NCBI RefSeq assembly: GCF_047276495.1
Contig: NZ_CP178543.1
Coordinates: forward strand, 5,952,001 to 6,016,000
DNA from: Capilliphycus salinus
GTDB lineage: Bacteria > Cyanobacteriota > Cyanobacteriia > Cyanobacteriales > Microcoleaceae
Direction: 5' to 3'
Length of the DNA: 64,000 nt
Made by a program: the position numbers and the translations under genes. A model generated the notes under the pieces. That model had not been told where the DNA came from, did no database searches, and saw nothing but the letters and a program-made list of their open reading frames with translations. Below are positions 34,923 through 42,877 of this stretch, one piece after another; position 1 is the first letter of the stretch; the number at the start of each line of letters is the position of its first letter.

Positions 34923-35392
34923 AACCGAAAAAAATAGTAGGGGAGTTCAAATTACTCCCCCTTTGTCGGGTTAACAAAAATAACGGTTTGATAAAAAGAG
35001 TAGGGTTATCAAATAACTTACATCTGGGTTGGGTTAACAAAAATGATTGTTTGATGCACCCGACATCGGTGATAAAAGATTAAAAAAATCCTTGAAAAAT
35101 TCACAAAATTAAAATCAATTGTAGAATAATTAAAAACCGGGTTTTTGTAGGGTTATCAAATAACTTACATCTAGGTTGGGTTAACAAAAATGACGGTTTG
35201 ATGAAACCTAATAAAAGAGTGGGGTGCATCAAATGACTTACATCTAGGTTGGGTTAACAAAAATGACGGTTTGATGCACCCTACGGTTTGATGCACCGTC
35301 GATAAAACAATTGAGTATAATAGGCTAACCGAGAGTTAAAATCAACGACAGTCAACAAAATTGAGTCAGTTGGGAGTAAAAGCGAGACCAGC
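34923..35392. repeat. Intergenic region with three GTAGGGTT/TTTGATGCACCC elements
   Basis: Three related units (35000-35063, 35147-35208, 35219-35284) share AACTTACATCTAGG, TTGGGTTAACAAAAATGA and TTTGATGCACCC. Their left ends GTAGGGTTATCAAA or GGGGTGCATCAAA invert the right ends. They are relatives of the elements at 56473-56539 and 57385-57448. The region 35064-35146 is plain AT-rich DNA. Confidence 0.85.
34940..34960 (+). terminator. Hairpin after aminotransferase gene
   Basis: GGGGAGT (34940-34946) pairs with ACTCCCC (34954-34960) across a seven-base loop, followed by CTTTG. The T-run is weak. Confidence 0.5.
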
Positions 35393-36190
35393 ATGAGTGA
35401 GAGTATTGTAGAAAATAAAACCAGTCAAAACTATGGTAAAGTTTATTTGGTGGGTGCGGGGCCAGGAGACCCCGGTTTAATCACCTTAAAAGGAAAAGGA
35501 TTGCTGCAATGTGCGGATGTGGTGGTGTATGATGCTTTGGTGAGTCCGCCTATTCTAGAAATGATTAACCCCGAAGCCGAACAAATACACGCCGGAAAAC
35601 GACGGGGGCGCCACTCAAAAAAGCAAGATGAAATTACGCAAATTTTAATCGAAAAAGCCAAAACAAATGCGATTATCGTAAGGCTAAAAGGCGGCGATCC
35701 GTTTGTGTTTGGTCGGGGTGGGGAAGAAATGGAAGACTTAGTTAAAATCGGAATTCCTGTCGAAGTTGTACCGGGTGTAACTTCGGGAATTGCGGCGCCG
35801 GCTTACGCGGGAATTCCACTGACCCACCGCAATTATAGCTCATCGGTGACGTTTGTAACCGGTCACGAAGCGGCAGGAAAATATCGACCGGAAGTCAACT
35901 GGAAAGCGATCGCCGTTGGTTCAGAAACGCTTGTAATTTACATGGGTGTTCATAATTTAACACATATTACCTCAGAATTAATTGCCGCAGGTCGATCGCC
36001 TGAAACTCCCATCGCCCTGATCCGGTGGGGAACTCGACCCGAACAAGAAGAATTAATCGGACAATTAGATACAATTGTACAACAAGTAGAAACCACAGGC
36101 TTTGAAGCGCCAGCGATCGCCATTATAGGAGATGTGGTTCAGCTACGGGAAATTTTACCGCACACTCTCCCCTCGGTTGAAAGTCGATAA
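35393..36190 (+). CDS. cobA: Uroporphyrinogen-III C-methyltransferase
   Basis: This 265-residue SAM-dependent methylase forms precorrin-2, the branch point to sirohaem and cobalamin. Diagnostic parts are VYLVGAGPGDPGLITLKG, DVVVYDALVSPPIL, RLKGGDPFVFGRGGEE, PGVTSGIAAPAYAGIPLTHR and a C-terminal RWGTRPEQEEL. The length fits the single-domain CobA type without the CysG dehydrogenase domains. It also feeds sirohaem for nitrite and sulfite reductases. It is a single gene; the repeat block upstream separates it from the aminotransferase. Confidence 0.95.
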   Translation: MSESIVENKTSQNYGKVYLVGAGPGDPGLITLKGKGLLQCADVVVYDALVSPPILEMINPEAEQIHAGKRRGRHSKKQDEITQILIEKAKTNAIIVRLKGGDPFVFGRGGEEMEDLVKIGIPVEVVPGVTSGIAAPAYAGIPLTHRNYSSSVTFVTGHEAAGKYRPEVNWKAIAVGSETLVIYMGVHNLTHITSELIAAGRSPETPIALIRWGTRPEQEELIGQLDTIVQQVETTGFEAPAIAIIGDVVQLREILPHTLPSVESR

Positions 36191-36288
36191 ATTCTGGCAA
36201 AACAGGTTAAACTGGAAGTAACCAAACGATGTAACCGAGTCAGGATGTTTGGTATTTTTACAGTCAAAATTCTAGCTTTCAGTTTACT

Positions 36289-37803
36289 GTGTCTACTCTA
36301 GACTATCAAGCGAAAAAAGCCTATCAAGTGGGAATGCGCTGGCTAACGGGAGCGTTTGTTTTAGCCAGCCTAAGTTTAGGAGGAGTTTGGGGTTATGATT
36401 GGATTAAAAATCGACCCTTAACTCCAACAAATGCCGAGTTAGTTGAAGTGGAATTAGGAAATATTGACAATAAAATTAGTGCGGGGGGAACCGTTGAACT
36501 CGGCGGACAGCGAACGATTAAATCCCCCGAAGAAGGTGCCGTTGAACGTGTTTTAGTTCAACCGGGAGATAGCATTTCTACGGGTCAAGAATTAATTATT
36601 TTGAGAAATCCCCAACGGGAAACCGTTTTAAACAAAAAACAATTAGAAATTCAACGACAGGAAATAATAGTTGAACGCAATCGAGAAAAAATAGAAGAAG
36701 CCGAAAAAAAGCTAAGAATCGCTCAGTTAGACTACGAACAAGATCGAGAAGATGATCGTCAACATATTGAGTCTAAAATTGCTGTTAAAGAATTAGAAAT
36801 TGATAAACTTCTAGCACAAGTTAATCGCAATCGCCAAAAAGTTGAAGAAGCAAAAGCCAATTTAGAAGCCGCAGAAGCAGAACTTGAGAATTTGGAAAAA
36901 CTTTTAGAACGGGGGTTCGTTGCTCAACAGGAAATAGACGGTCAAAGACAAACTGTTCGCGAACGGAAAGCATCATTAAGGGATAGCGAACTTGAGTTAA
37001 AAAACGCCAAAATAGAGTTAGAAACAAAGCAAGTTGAAGAAGTTGATTTTCAAACTCAGGCGAATAGCACTCAGGTTTTTGATGCTGAAATTGAACTCCA
37101 ACAAACACAAGCCGAATGGAAACAAAGCCAGAGCGAACTTGAACGTCTCAAAGTCGAATATCAAGAAGAATCCCTAAGATTAGAAAACAATATTGTTACC
37201 GCTCCCATTAATGGAGTTATCCTTAATATTAACGTTAAACCGGGAGATGGAGTTAACCGCAGCGATGAATTAATGAGCTTAGGAGATCCGAATCAAGAAC
37301 TCATTCAAATGCAACTTTCTACCCTCGATGCGGCTCAAGTTCAACCCAATCAAAAGGCAAGAATTAGCATCATTGGTCCCAACGCCGAAACCTTTACCGG
37401 ACGAGTTCAAAGCATCGGTTTACAAGCAAGAAGTGCGGGAAATAATAACAATTCTGATTCATCCGGTCAAGCCACCGTTCCCGCAACCATTCAACTCGAC
37501 CAACCCACAAGAACATTAATACCGGGAAGTGCAGTTAGCGTTGAAATTATCTTAGAAGAACGCAATAATGTTGTTATCTTGAATACTGAACTCATTCAAC
37601 GAGAAGGAAAATCTAACTTTGTTTGGATATTAGATTCCCAAAACACCGCACAAAAACAACCCGTTACATTAGGATTAGAAGGGTTAATTCAAGTTGAAGT
37701 CACATCCGGTTTAGAAGCAGGAGACACCGTTATCTCACCCCCACCAGAAACCCCATTAGAACCCGGAATACCCATCACAGAAACCCCACTGGCAACGGAT
37801 TAA
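36289..37803 (+). CDS. HlyD/MacA-family periplasmic adaptor (membrane fusion protein)
   Basis: The 504-residue protein starts at a GTG. A membrane anchor spans about residues 17-37 (MRWLTGAFVLASLSLGGVWG). A biotinyl-lipoyl half domain follows (ISAGGTVELGGQRTIKSPEE), then a very long coiled coil of about 170 residues rich in Glu, Gln and Lys. The second lipoyl half is NNIVTAPINGVILNINVKPG, then a beta-barrel and a membrane-proximal domain. It should connect the inner-membrane permease to TolC. The permease starts 188 bases downstream on the same strand and TolC follows, so this is the first gene of a tripartite efflux operon. It resembles the DevB adaptor of heterocyst glycolipid export. Confidence 0.9.
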   Translation: MSTLDYQAKKAYQVGMRWLTGAFVLASLSLGGVWGYDWIKNRPLTPTNAELVEVELGNIDNKISAGGTVELGGQRTIKSPEEGAVERVLVQPGDSISTGQELIILRNPQRETVLNKKQLEIQRQEIIVERNREKIEEAEKKLRIAQLDYEQDREDDRQHIESKIAVKELEIDKLLAQVNRNRQKVEEAKANLEAAEAELENLEKLLERGFVAQQEIDGQRQTVRERKASLRDSELELKNAKIELETKQVEEVDFQTQANSTQVFDAEIELQQTQAEWKQSQSELERLKVEYQEESLRLENNIVTAPINGVILNINVKPGDGVNRSDELMSLGDPNQELIQMQLSTLDAAQVQPNQKARISIIGPNAETFTGRVQSIGLQARSAGNNNNSDSSGQATVPATIQLDQPTRTLIPGSAVSVEIILEERNNVVILNTELIQREGKSNFVWILDSQNTAQKQPVTLGLEGLIQVEVTSGLEAGDTVISPPPETPLEPGIPITETPLATD

Positions 37804-37860
37804 ATTGGGGTAAAGATAACAAAAACAACGCTAAGATTAAAACGGATAGATCATCTCAAC

Positions 37861-37941
37861 CCACCCACCATCAACCCATCCGTTAAAAAAGCAAAAAGCC
37901 CCAACCACCCACCATCAACCCATCCGTTAAAAAAGCAAAAA
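37861..37941 (+). repeat. 44-base direct repeat between efflux genes
   Basis: CCACCCACCATCAACCCATC starts at 37861 and again at 37905, each followed by CGTTAAAAAAGCAAAAA. Degenerate CCCATCCGTTA copies continue to about 37990. The repeats occupy the gap between adaptor and permease. Confidence 0.8.
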
Positions 37942-37991
37942 TCCCCGACAACTTCGCCCAAACCCATCCGTTACCATATCCGTTACCAGAA

Positions 37992-39173
37992 ATGCCCCTA
38001 TCTCCCCTTAATTTACTCGGTCTAAGCTGCCAATCCCTGATCGGAAACCCCCTGCGTTCCAGTTTAACAATAATTGGCGTATTTATGGGAGTTGCTGCGG
38101 TCAGTGCAACCCTACAAGTCCGCAATATTAGTCAAGCCGTTATCAGCCAACAACTCGCCGAAAGAAACGCCCCTCAAGTCGGCTTAGTTCCCCAATGGAA
38201 CCCAATAACCCGCCAAAGAATATCCTTCACTTTAGAAGATATAGAATTCTTAAAAAGACGATTAAAGCAAGCAAAAGCCATTAGCGGAATTAATTGGATG
38301 CGTCCTTCTACAGTCGTATTTCAAGACCAAGAAGCAACTCCCCGAAGAATCGCCGTCGCGCCCAACTATATCGAAACCTCCGGTCAAAAATTAATTGCGG
38401 GACGAGCCTTTAATTCTGCGGACTACCAAAGCTTTCGACCCGTTGTAATCATCGATAAATATCTGGCAGAACAATTATTTAAAGATAAAAATCCTTTGGG
38501 TCAAAACCTTTATATTGACTTAAAACCTTACATTGTTATCGGAATCTTACCTACGGATGCAGAAAACGAAGAACCCGAAGGAGAAGTTTGGATGACCACC
38601 GCATTTCACAGCACAATTAGTGGAAATTATACGATAAACTCTATCTTAGTCCGCCCTCAAAAGCTAGAAGATTTACAATCTCTAGAAGAACAGGGAAAAC
38701 AACTTTTAGAACAGCGTTATAAGGGTTCTCAATTTTGGTCGTGGAATAGCGTAGAAGATATTTTAGAACAGAAAAAAACCCTAGAATCTGTCTCAACTGC
38801 ACTGTTAGTTGTCGGAGCAATTTCGCTTTTAGTCGGAGGGGTGGGAATTGCAAATGTTACCATAGCATCAGTGATCGAACGCACCCCAGAAATCGGTTTA
38901 CGACGAGCCATAGGCGCCACTCAACACGATGTCATGTTGCAGTTTATCCTAGAAGCCGCTATCCTAAGCTTGGTTGGGGGAAGCCTCGCGATCGCCAGCG
39001 TTCACGGGTTAACGGTAATAGTCGCCCAACGCTTTGAGTTTCCCTACCGCTTTGAAAGTCGCAGTGCGGCGATCGCCCTATCATCAGCGGTGTTAGTCGG
39101 TATCGGAGCCGGATTTTTTCCGGCGTTGCGAGCGAGTCAACTCGATCCCGTGAAAGCTTTAAAGGGACAATAG
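37992..39173 (+). CDS. MacB/DevC-type ABC permease (FtsX family), no ATPase domain
   Basis: The 393-residue protein has the MacB layout without the N-terminal ATPase. A first membrane helix (RSSLTIIGVFMGVAAVSATL) is followed by a periplasmic domain of about 210 residues. Three C-terminal helices make up the FtsX domain (VVGAISLLVGGVGIANVTIA, the ERTPEIGLRRAIGATQ loop and ILEAAILSLVGG). This fits DevC-like permeases that use a separate DevA ATPase, but no ATPase gene is adjacent. The adaptor precedes it and the TolC gene follows after 44 bases. Confidence 0.88.
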   Translation: MPLSPLNLLGLSCQSLIGNPLRSSLTIIGVFMGVAAVSATLQVRNISQAVISQQLAERNAPQVGLVPQWNPITRQRISFTLEDIEFLKRRLKQAKAISGINWMRPSTVVFQDQEATPRRIAVAPNYIETSGQKLIAGRAFNSADYQSFRPVVIIDKYLAEQLFKDKNPLGQNLYIDLKPYIVIGILPTDAENEEPEGEVWMTTAFHSTISGNYTINSILVRPQKLEDLQSLEEQGKQLLEQRYKGSQFWSWNSVEDILEQKKTLESVSTALLVVGAISLLVGGVGIANVTIASVIERTPEIGLRRAIGATQHDVMLQFILEAAILSLVGGSLAIASVHGLTVIVAQRFEFPYRFESRSAAIALSSAVLVGIGAGFFPALRASQLDPVKALKGQ

Positions 39174-39217
39174 TTTAAACCCATTCTTTTTTTTGATGAC
39201 ATTAACCGTCACTTTCT

Positions 39218-41278
39218 ATGTCTTCATCTCCTCATCATTCCTCGGAAAATTCTGCTTCTCAGTCTTCGCAGTCTGGGAAAATTAGACTCGGTTTAATCAT
39301 TAGTGGAACGGCGAGTTTAATCATTACATTAGCCCTCGGATGGCGATTTTCTAACGCTAATGCTCTGCGATCGCCCTCTAAACTAGAAAACGAAACTCCA
39401 CCGCAATTCTTAACACAAACCTCCCCTGTTGAACCTCAACCCTCCCCAACCCCAACCCCAACCTTAAAAATTCCCCAACCCGTTGAAACCGAAGCGGTAA
39501 TGGGGGTAATGGGAAATATTCGCCCTCAGTCGAGAAATTCCACACCAAACCCCGAGCCATCAACAACAAATTCCCCCATACAAAACCCCAGAATTCTTTT
39601 TTCTTTTCCTACTCCAACCGCTTCTCCCGCTCCCGCTAAAAACAAACAGAATCATCCCGTTAAAAATCCTCAAAACTCCTTAACACTATCTTCGGAAACC
39701 TTAGCAAATTCTCAACTCAAACCTACCCCGAACATTCCCCAAACCGAAATCGTTTATCCCCAGGATTTGCGGGCAAAAATAACGCCGGAAAAATTTACCA
39801 TTGCTCAAACCCAACCCGAAACAAAAATTGAACCCGAACCCGAGAATTATCCCCCCGATCCGGCGGCGATAGAATTGGGATTAAGAGATACCATTTTCTT
39901 GGCTTTAGAAAACAATCGTACCATTAAAAATCAATATTTAGAACGGATTGTACAACAACAAGATTTAGCCGTAGCCGAGGATAAATTTGTTCCCGATTTT
40001 ACCCCCAGAATCGCTTTAGATTGGCGAAATTTAGAGCAAGGTGGAACCGTAAATCGAACCGGTGGGGCGCTTTTATCGGCGCAATTAGAAATGAAAATTC
40101 CCACCGGAGGAGAATTAAATTTGGGTTGGGAAGGTCAAAGAGAAAACCGCAGCGGAGACGGTTTAACCGATCAAGACCGAAATATTTTTAGACAAAATCT
40201 AGAACTATCTTTTAGACAGCCGTTGTTGAGAGGAGGAGGAATCGATCTCAATCAAGCTTCGATTAAAATTGCTCGAATTGAGGAAACCATAAATTTATTA
40301 GATTTAAAATTAACTTTAATCGATCAAATTACCGAAGCCATTTTAGCCTATCGCCGTTTAATTCAAGCTCAAGAAAGACTTAAAATTGAACAAAATTCTT
40401 TAGAAATTGCTCAAGAACAAGTTGAAAATACTCAAGTTTTAATTGATGCGGGTCGTCGAGCTAGAGTGGATTTAGTTCCGGCAGAAAATCGAGTTGCCAA
40501 TCAAGAAATTAACGTGTTAGATGCCGAGAATAACCTTCAGCAACAGCAGTTAGAGTTATTGGAAATTCTCGATTTAGAGCAGAACTTAAATATTCGCGCG
40601 GTTGAAGAAGTAACAGCCATTGAATCTGAATTTCTCAATTTTCAGACCATTCAACAACTCGCTTTAGAAAATAGACCGGATTATTTAAAAGCAAAATTGA
40701 ATGTAGAACGTTCGCAATTTCAACTGCAAATCGCCGAAAACGAACGGCGTTGGAATATTGATTTAAGTACCAATATTAATCGGGATTTAGCCCCGGATAT
40801 TGTGGAAGATCGAACCGAATTTCGAGCCGGACTTGAACTGAGGAAAACCTTGGGCGATCGCAGTATCGAACGGGATTTTCAGCGAAGTCGGGTTGATTTA
40901 TTGCAGGCTAAAAATAATTTAGATGAGGAATTTCAGCAAATCGAAATCGAACTGCAAAATCGGATTAGAGATGTTAATGATAACTTCAAAAAAGTTCAAC
41001 TGGCTCAACGAGCAACTGAACTCGCCGAAGAACAGTTTCGCAACGAAGAAGAAAAGGTTAAACTCGGAGTTGGAAATAGTTCTGTTGTTGATTTAGTTCG
41101 GTTTCAAGAAGAATTGGGACGGGCGAGAAATGATGAATTAAATGCTAAAATAGATTATCTCAACTCAATTACAGAATTAAATCAGGTGGTAGGAACAACC
41201 TTAGAAAACTGGAATATTACCGTAGAACAAAATTTAGAGACACAACCCGATTCCCTTTCAAATTCCCCCGATGAATAG
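39218..41278 (+). CDS. TolC-family outer-membrane efflux protein with long N-terminal region
   Basis: The 686 residues consist of an N-terminal hydrophobic helix (IRLGLIISGTASLIITLALG) and about 170 residues of Pro/Thr/Ser-rich low complexity. The TolC channel domain runs from about 225 to 670 (LRDTIFLALENNRTIKNQYL, LSFRQPLLRGGGIDLNQASI, ENRVANQEINVLDAENNLQQ, KVKLGVGNSSVVDLVRFQEE). The two-fold internal repeat of TolC is visible. The extended disordered head is longer than in most TolC proteins and could cross the peptidoglycan. It overlaps the next gene (RluD type) by eight bases. Confidence 0.88.
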   Translation: MSSSPHHSSENSASQSSQSGKIRLGLIISGTASLIITLALGWRFSNANALRSPSKLENETPPQFLTQTSPVEPQPSPTPTPTLKIPQPVETEAVMGVMGNIRPQSRNSTPNPEPSTTNSPIQNPRILFSFPTPTASPAPAKNKQNHPVKNPQNSLTLSSETLANSQLKPTPNIPQTEIVYPQDLRAKITPEKFTIAQTQPETKIEPEPENYPPDPAAIELGLRDTIFLALENNRTIKNQYLERIVQQQDLAVAEDKFVPDFTPRIALDWRNLEQGGTVNRTGGALLSAQLEMKIPTGGELNLGWEGQRENRSGDGLTDQDRNIFRQNLELSFRQPLLRGGGIDLNQASIKIARIEETINLLDLKLTLIDQITEAILAYRRLIQAQERLKIEQNSLEIAQEQVENTQVLIDAGRRARVDLVPAENRVANQEINVLDAENNLQQQQLELLEILDLEQNLNIRAVEEVTAIESEFLNFQTIQQLALENRPDYLKAKLNVERSQFQLQIAENERRWNIDLSTNINRDLAPDIVEDRTEFRAGLELRKTLGDRSIERDFQRSRVDLLQAKNNLDEEFQQIEIELQNRIRDVNDNFKKVQLAQRATELAEEQFRNEEEKVKLGVGNSSVVDLVRFQEELGRARNDELNAKIDYLNSITELNQVVGTTLENWNITVEQNLETQPDSLSNSPDE

Positions 41279-42227
41279 CGAACAAATCATCCCCTTAACT
41301 GTCTCAGAAGCGAGCGTAAACCAACAGCAACGCCTGGACCGCTGGCTATCTGAAAACCTGGAAAATCTCTCGCGATCGCGCATTCAAACCCTAATTTCTG
41401 AAGGTCAGATTACCGTAAACCAACGGGTTTGTACCTCAAAAAAATTAACCTTAAAACCCGGCGATTACATCGAAGTTAGAATCCCCCCCAACCAACCTTT
41501 AGAACTCGAAGCCGTTAACATTCCCCTGGATATTTTATACGAAGACGAACACCTAATTATCATTAACAAACCCGCCGGTTTGGTGGTTCATCCCTCCGCC
41601 GGACACGCCAACGATACCCTCGTCAACGCCTTACTCGCCCACTGCGATACCCTCGCCGGAATTGGGGGGGTTGAACGTCCGGGAATCGTTCACCGCTTGG
41701 ATAAGGATACCACAGGAGCAATTGTGGTGGCAAAAACCGATTTAGCCCTGCAAAATTTACAACAACAAATTAAAGCCAAAACCGCCAAACGCCAATATTT
41801 GGGCGTCGTTTATGGTTCTCCCAAAACGGAATTTGGAACCATTGAACAACCCATCGGACGACATCCGGTTGACCGCAAAAAAATGGCAATTGTTCCCGTC
41901 GAAAAAGGGGGAAGAAATGCCGTCACTCACTGGCAAATTCAAGAACGTTTGGGAAATTATACCCTAATTTTATTTACCCTAGAAACCGGAAGAACCCATC
42001 AAATTCGGGTTCATTGTAACGTTATGGGGCATCCCATTGTCGGCGATTTAAACTACAGTAGCGGGCGATCGGTGGGGGTAAATTTATCCGGTCAAGCCCT
42101 TCATGCGTGGAAGCTAAAATTACAACATCCCGTCACCGGAGACTGGATCGAAGCGATCGCCCCCTTACCCGAAGAAATGAACACCCTATTAAACGTATTG
42201 CGGCGTCGTTTGGGGTCAGGAACTTAA
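41271..42227 (+). CDS. rluD: RluA-family ribosomal large-subunit pseudouridine synthase
   Basis: The 318-residue protein has an N-terminal S4 RNA-binding domain (LDRWLSENLENLSRSRIQTL) and a catalytic domain with IVHRLDKDTTGAIVVAKT, where Asp144 is the nucleophile, then LETGRTHQIRVH and a C-terminal HAWKLKLQHPVTG. It isomerises specific uridines of 23S rRNA. The S4 domain and length point to RluD (positions 1911/1915/1917), though RluC cannot be fully excluded. It begins inside the end of the TolC gene and so closes the efflux operon. Confidence 0.9.
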   Translation: MNSEQIIPLTVSEASVNQQQRLDRWLSENLENLSRSRIQTLISEGQITVNQRVCTSKKLTLKPGDYIEVRIPPNQPLELEAVNIPLDILYEDEHLIIINKPAGLVVHPSAGHANDTLVNALLAHCDTLAGIGGVERPGIVHRLDKDTTGAIVVAKTDLALQNLQQQIKAKTAKRQYLGVVYGSPKTEFGTIEQPIGRHPVDRKKMAIVPVEKGGRNAVTHWQIQERLGNYTLILFTLETGRTHQIRVHCNVMGHPIVGDLNYSSGRSVGVNLSGQALHAWKLKLQHPVTGDWIEAIAPLPEEMNTLLNVLRRRLGSGT

Positions 42228-42229
42228 AT

Positions 42230-42754
42230 TCAAATTGAGTCTTCGGGAGGGAAACGGGCGGGGGGAAGCGTCTTTTGACTATTTTCTAAAATCATCTTTA
42301 ATTTTAGCATAAAATCAGTGTGAATCGAAGTAGAAGTTTTGGGCGGTTTTGTTAAAGAAAAAGGATGTCGAGTCGGCACCAAATTCGCCACAGAGGAAGA
42401 AGATTCTAGAAAGTCTGGGCGTTGGTTTTCTCCGGTAACAGAAGCGTTTTGAGCCTCTTCTCCCCCCGTTAACACCTTGGGTAAATTCTTACAAATTAGC
42501 TGTTCAAACTCCCAATTAAAATGATAAATCGGCTTGCCCCGACGCAACCAAATCGATAAAATTTGTTCGACAGAAACCGATTTATAGCGCCCCTGATAAA
42601 GCGCCTCAATCACCGCCAAATAAATCCAATAATACTCATAATTAACCCCCCATTCCTCAACCTTTTCTTCGCTGGAATAATCTCCCAAGTCAAAACTATA
42701 GTGAGTCAGTAAACCTGCTGCAATTGCTCCATGATCCGGTGAAACGTCAAACAC
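42230..42754 (-). CDS. Conserved-looking hypothetical protein, perhaps N-terminally interrupted
   Basis: From a GTG at 42754, 174 residues are encoded: MFDVSPDHGAIAAGLLTHYS, then YEYYWIYLAVIEALYQGRYK, LSIWLRRGKPIYHFNWEFE, and a Pro/Ser/Thr-rich C-terminal half. The family is not recognised. Directly upstream, in the same frame, lies protein-like sequence (42767-42871, DHLCLACANIALICEKFRDE) that is separated only by TGA at 42764-42766. The natural gene may therefore start near 42871 with the TGA a nonsense mutation, or translation may begin at the GTG. It lies downstream of the LptD-like gene on the same strand. Confidence 0.5.
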   Translation of the reverse strand: MFDVSPDHGAIAAGLLTHYSFDLGDYSSEEKVEEWGVNYEYYWIYLAVIEALYQGRYKSVSVEQILSIWLRRGKPIYHFNWEFEQLICKNLPKVLTGGEEAQNASVTGENQRPDFLESSSSVANLVPTRHPFSLTKPPKTSTSIHTDFMLKLKMILENSQKTLPPARFPPEDSI

Positions 42755-42763
42755 AATAAAAAA

Positions 42764-42871
42764 TCAGTTAAACATTAACTGTTCATCTCGAAACTTTTCA
42801 CAAATCAAAGCAATATTAGCACAAGCCAGACAGAGATGATCCTGGCTGAAGATAGAAGGTTCGGCGCTCAA
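42764..42871 (-). pseudogene. In-frame upstream segment ended by TGA
   Basis: TTG at 42871-42869 opens 35 codons ending at TGA (42766-42764). The peptide (SAEPSIFSQDHLCLACANIA, then LICEKFRDEQLMFN) looks like coding sequence and continues in frame as FFIVFDVSPDHG after the TGA. This suggests either a broken N terminus of the 174-residue gene or a very small upstream ORF. No good Shine-Dalgarno sequence is visible. Confidence 0.4.
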
Positions 42872-42877
42872 ACTCCC

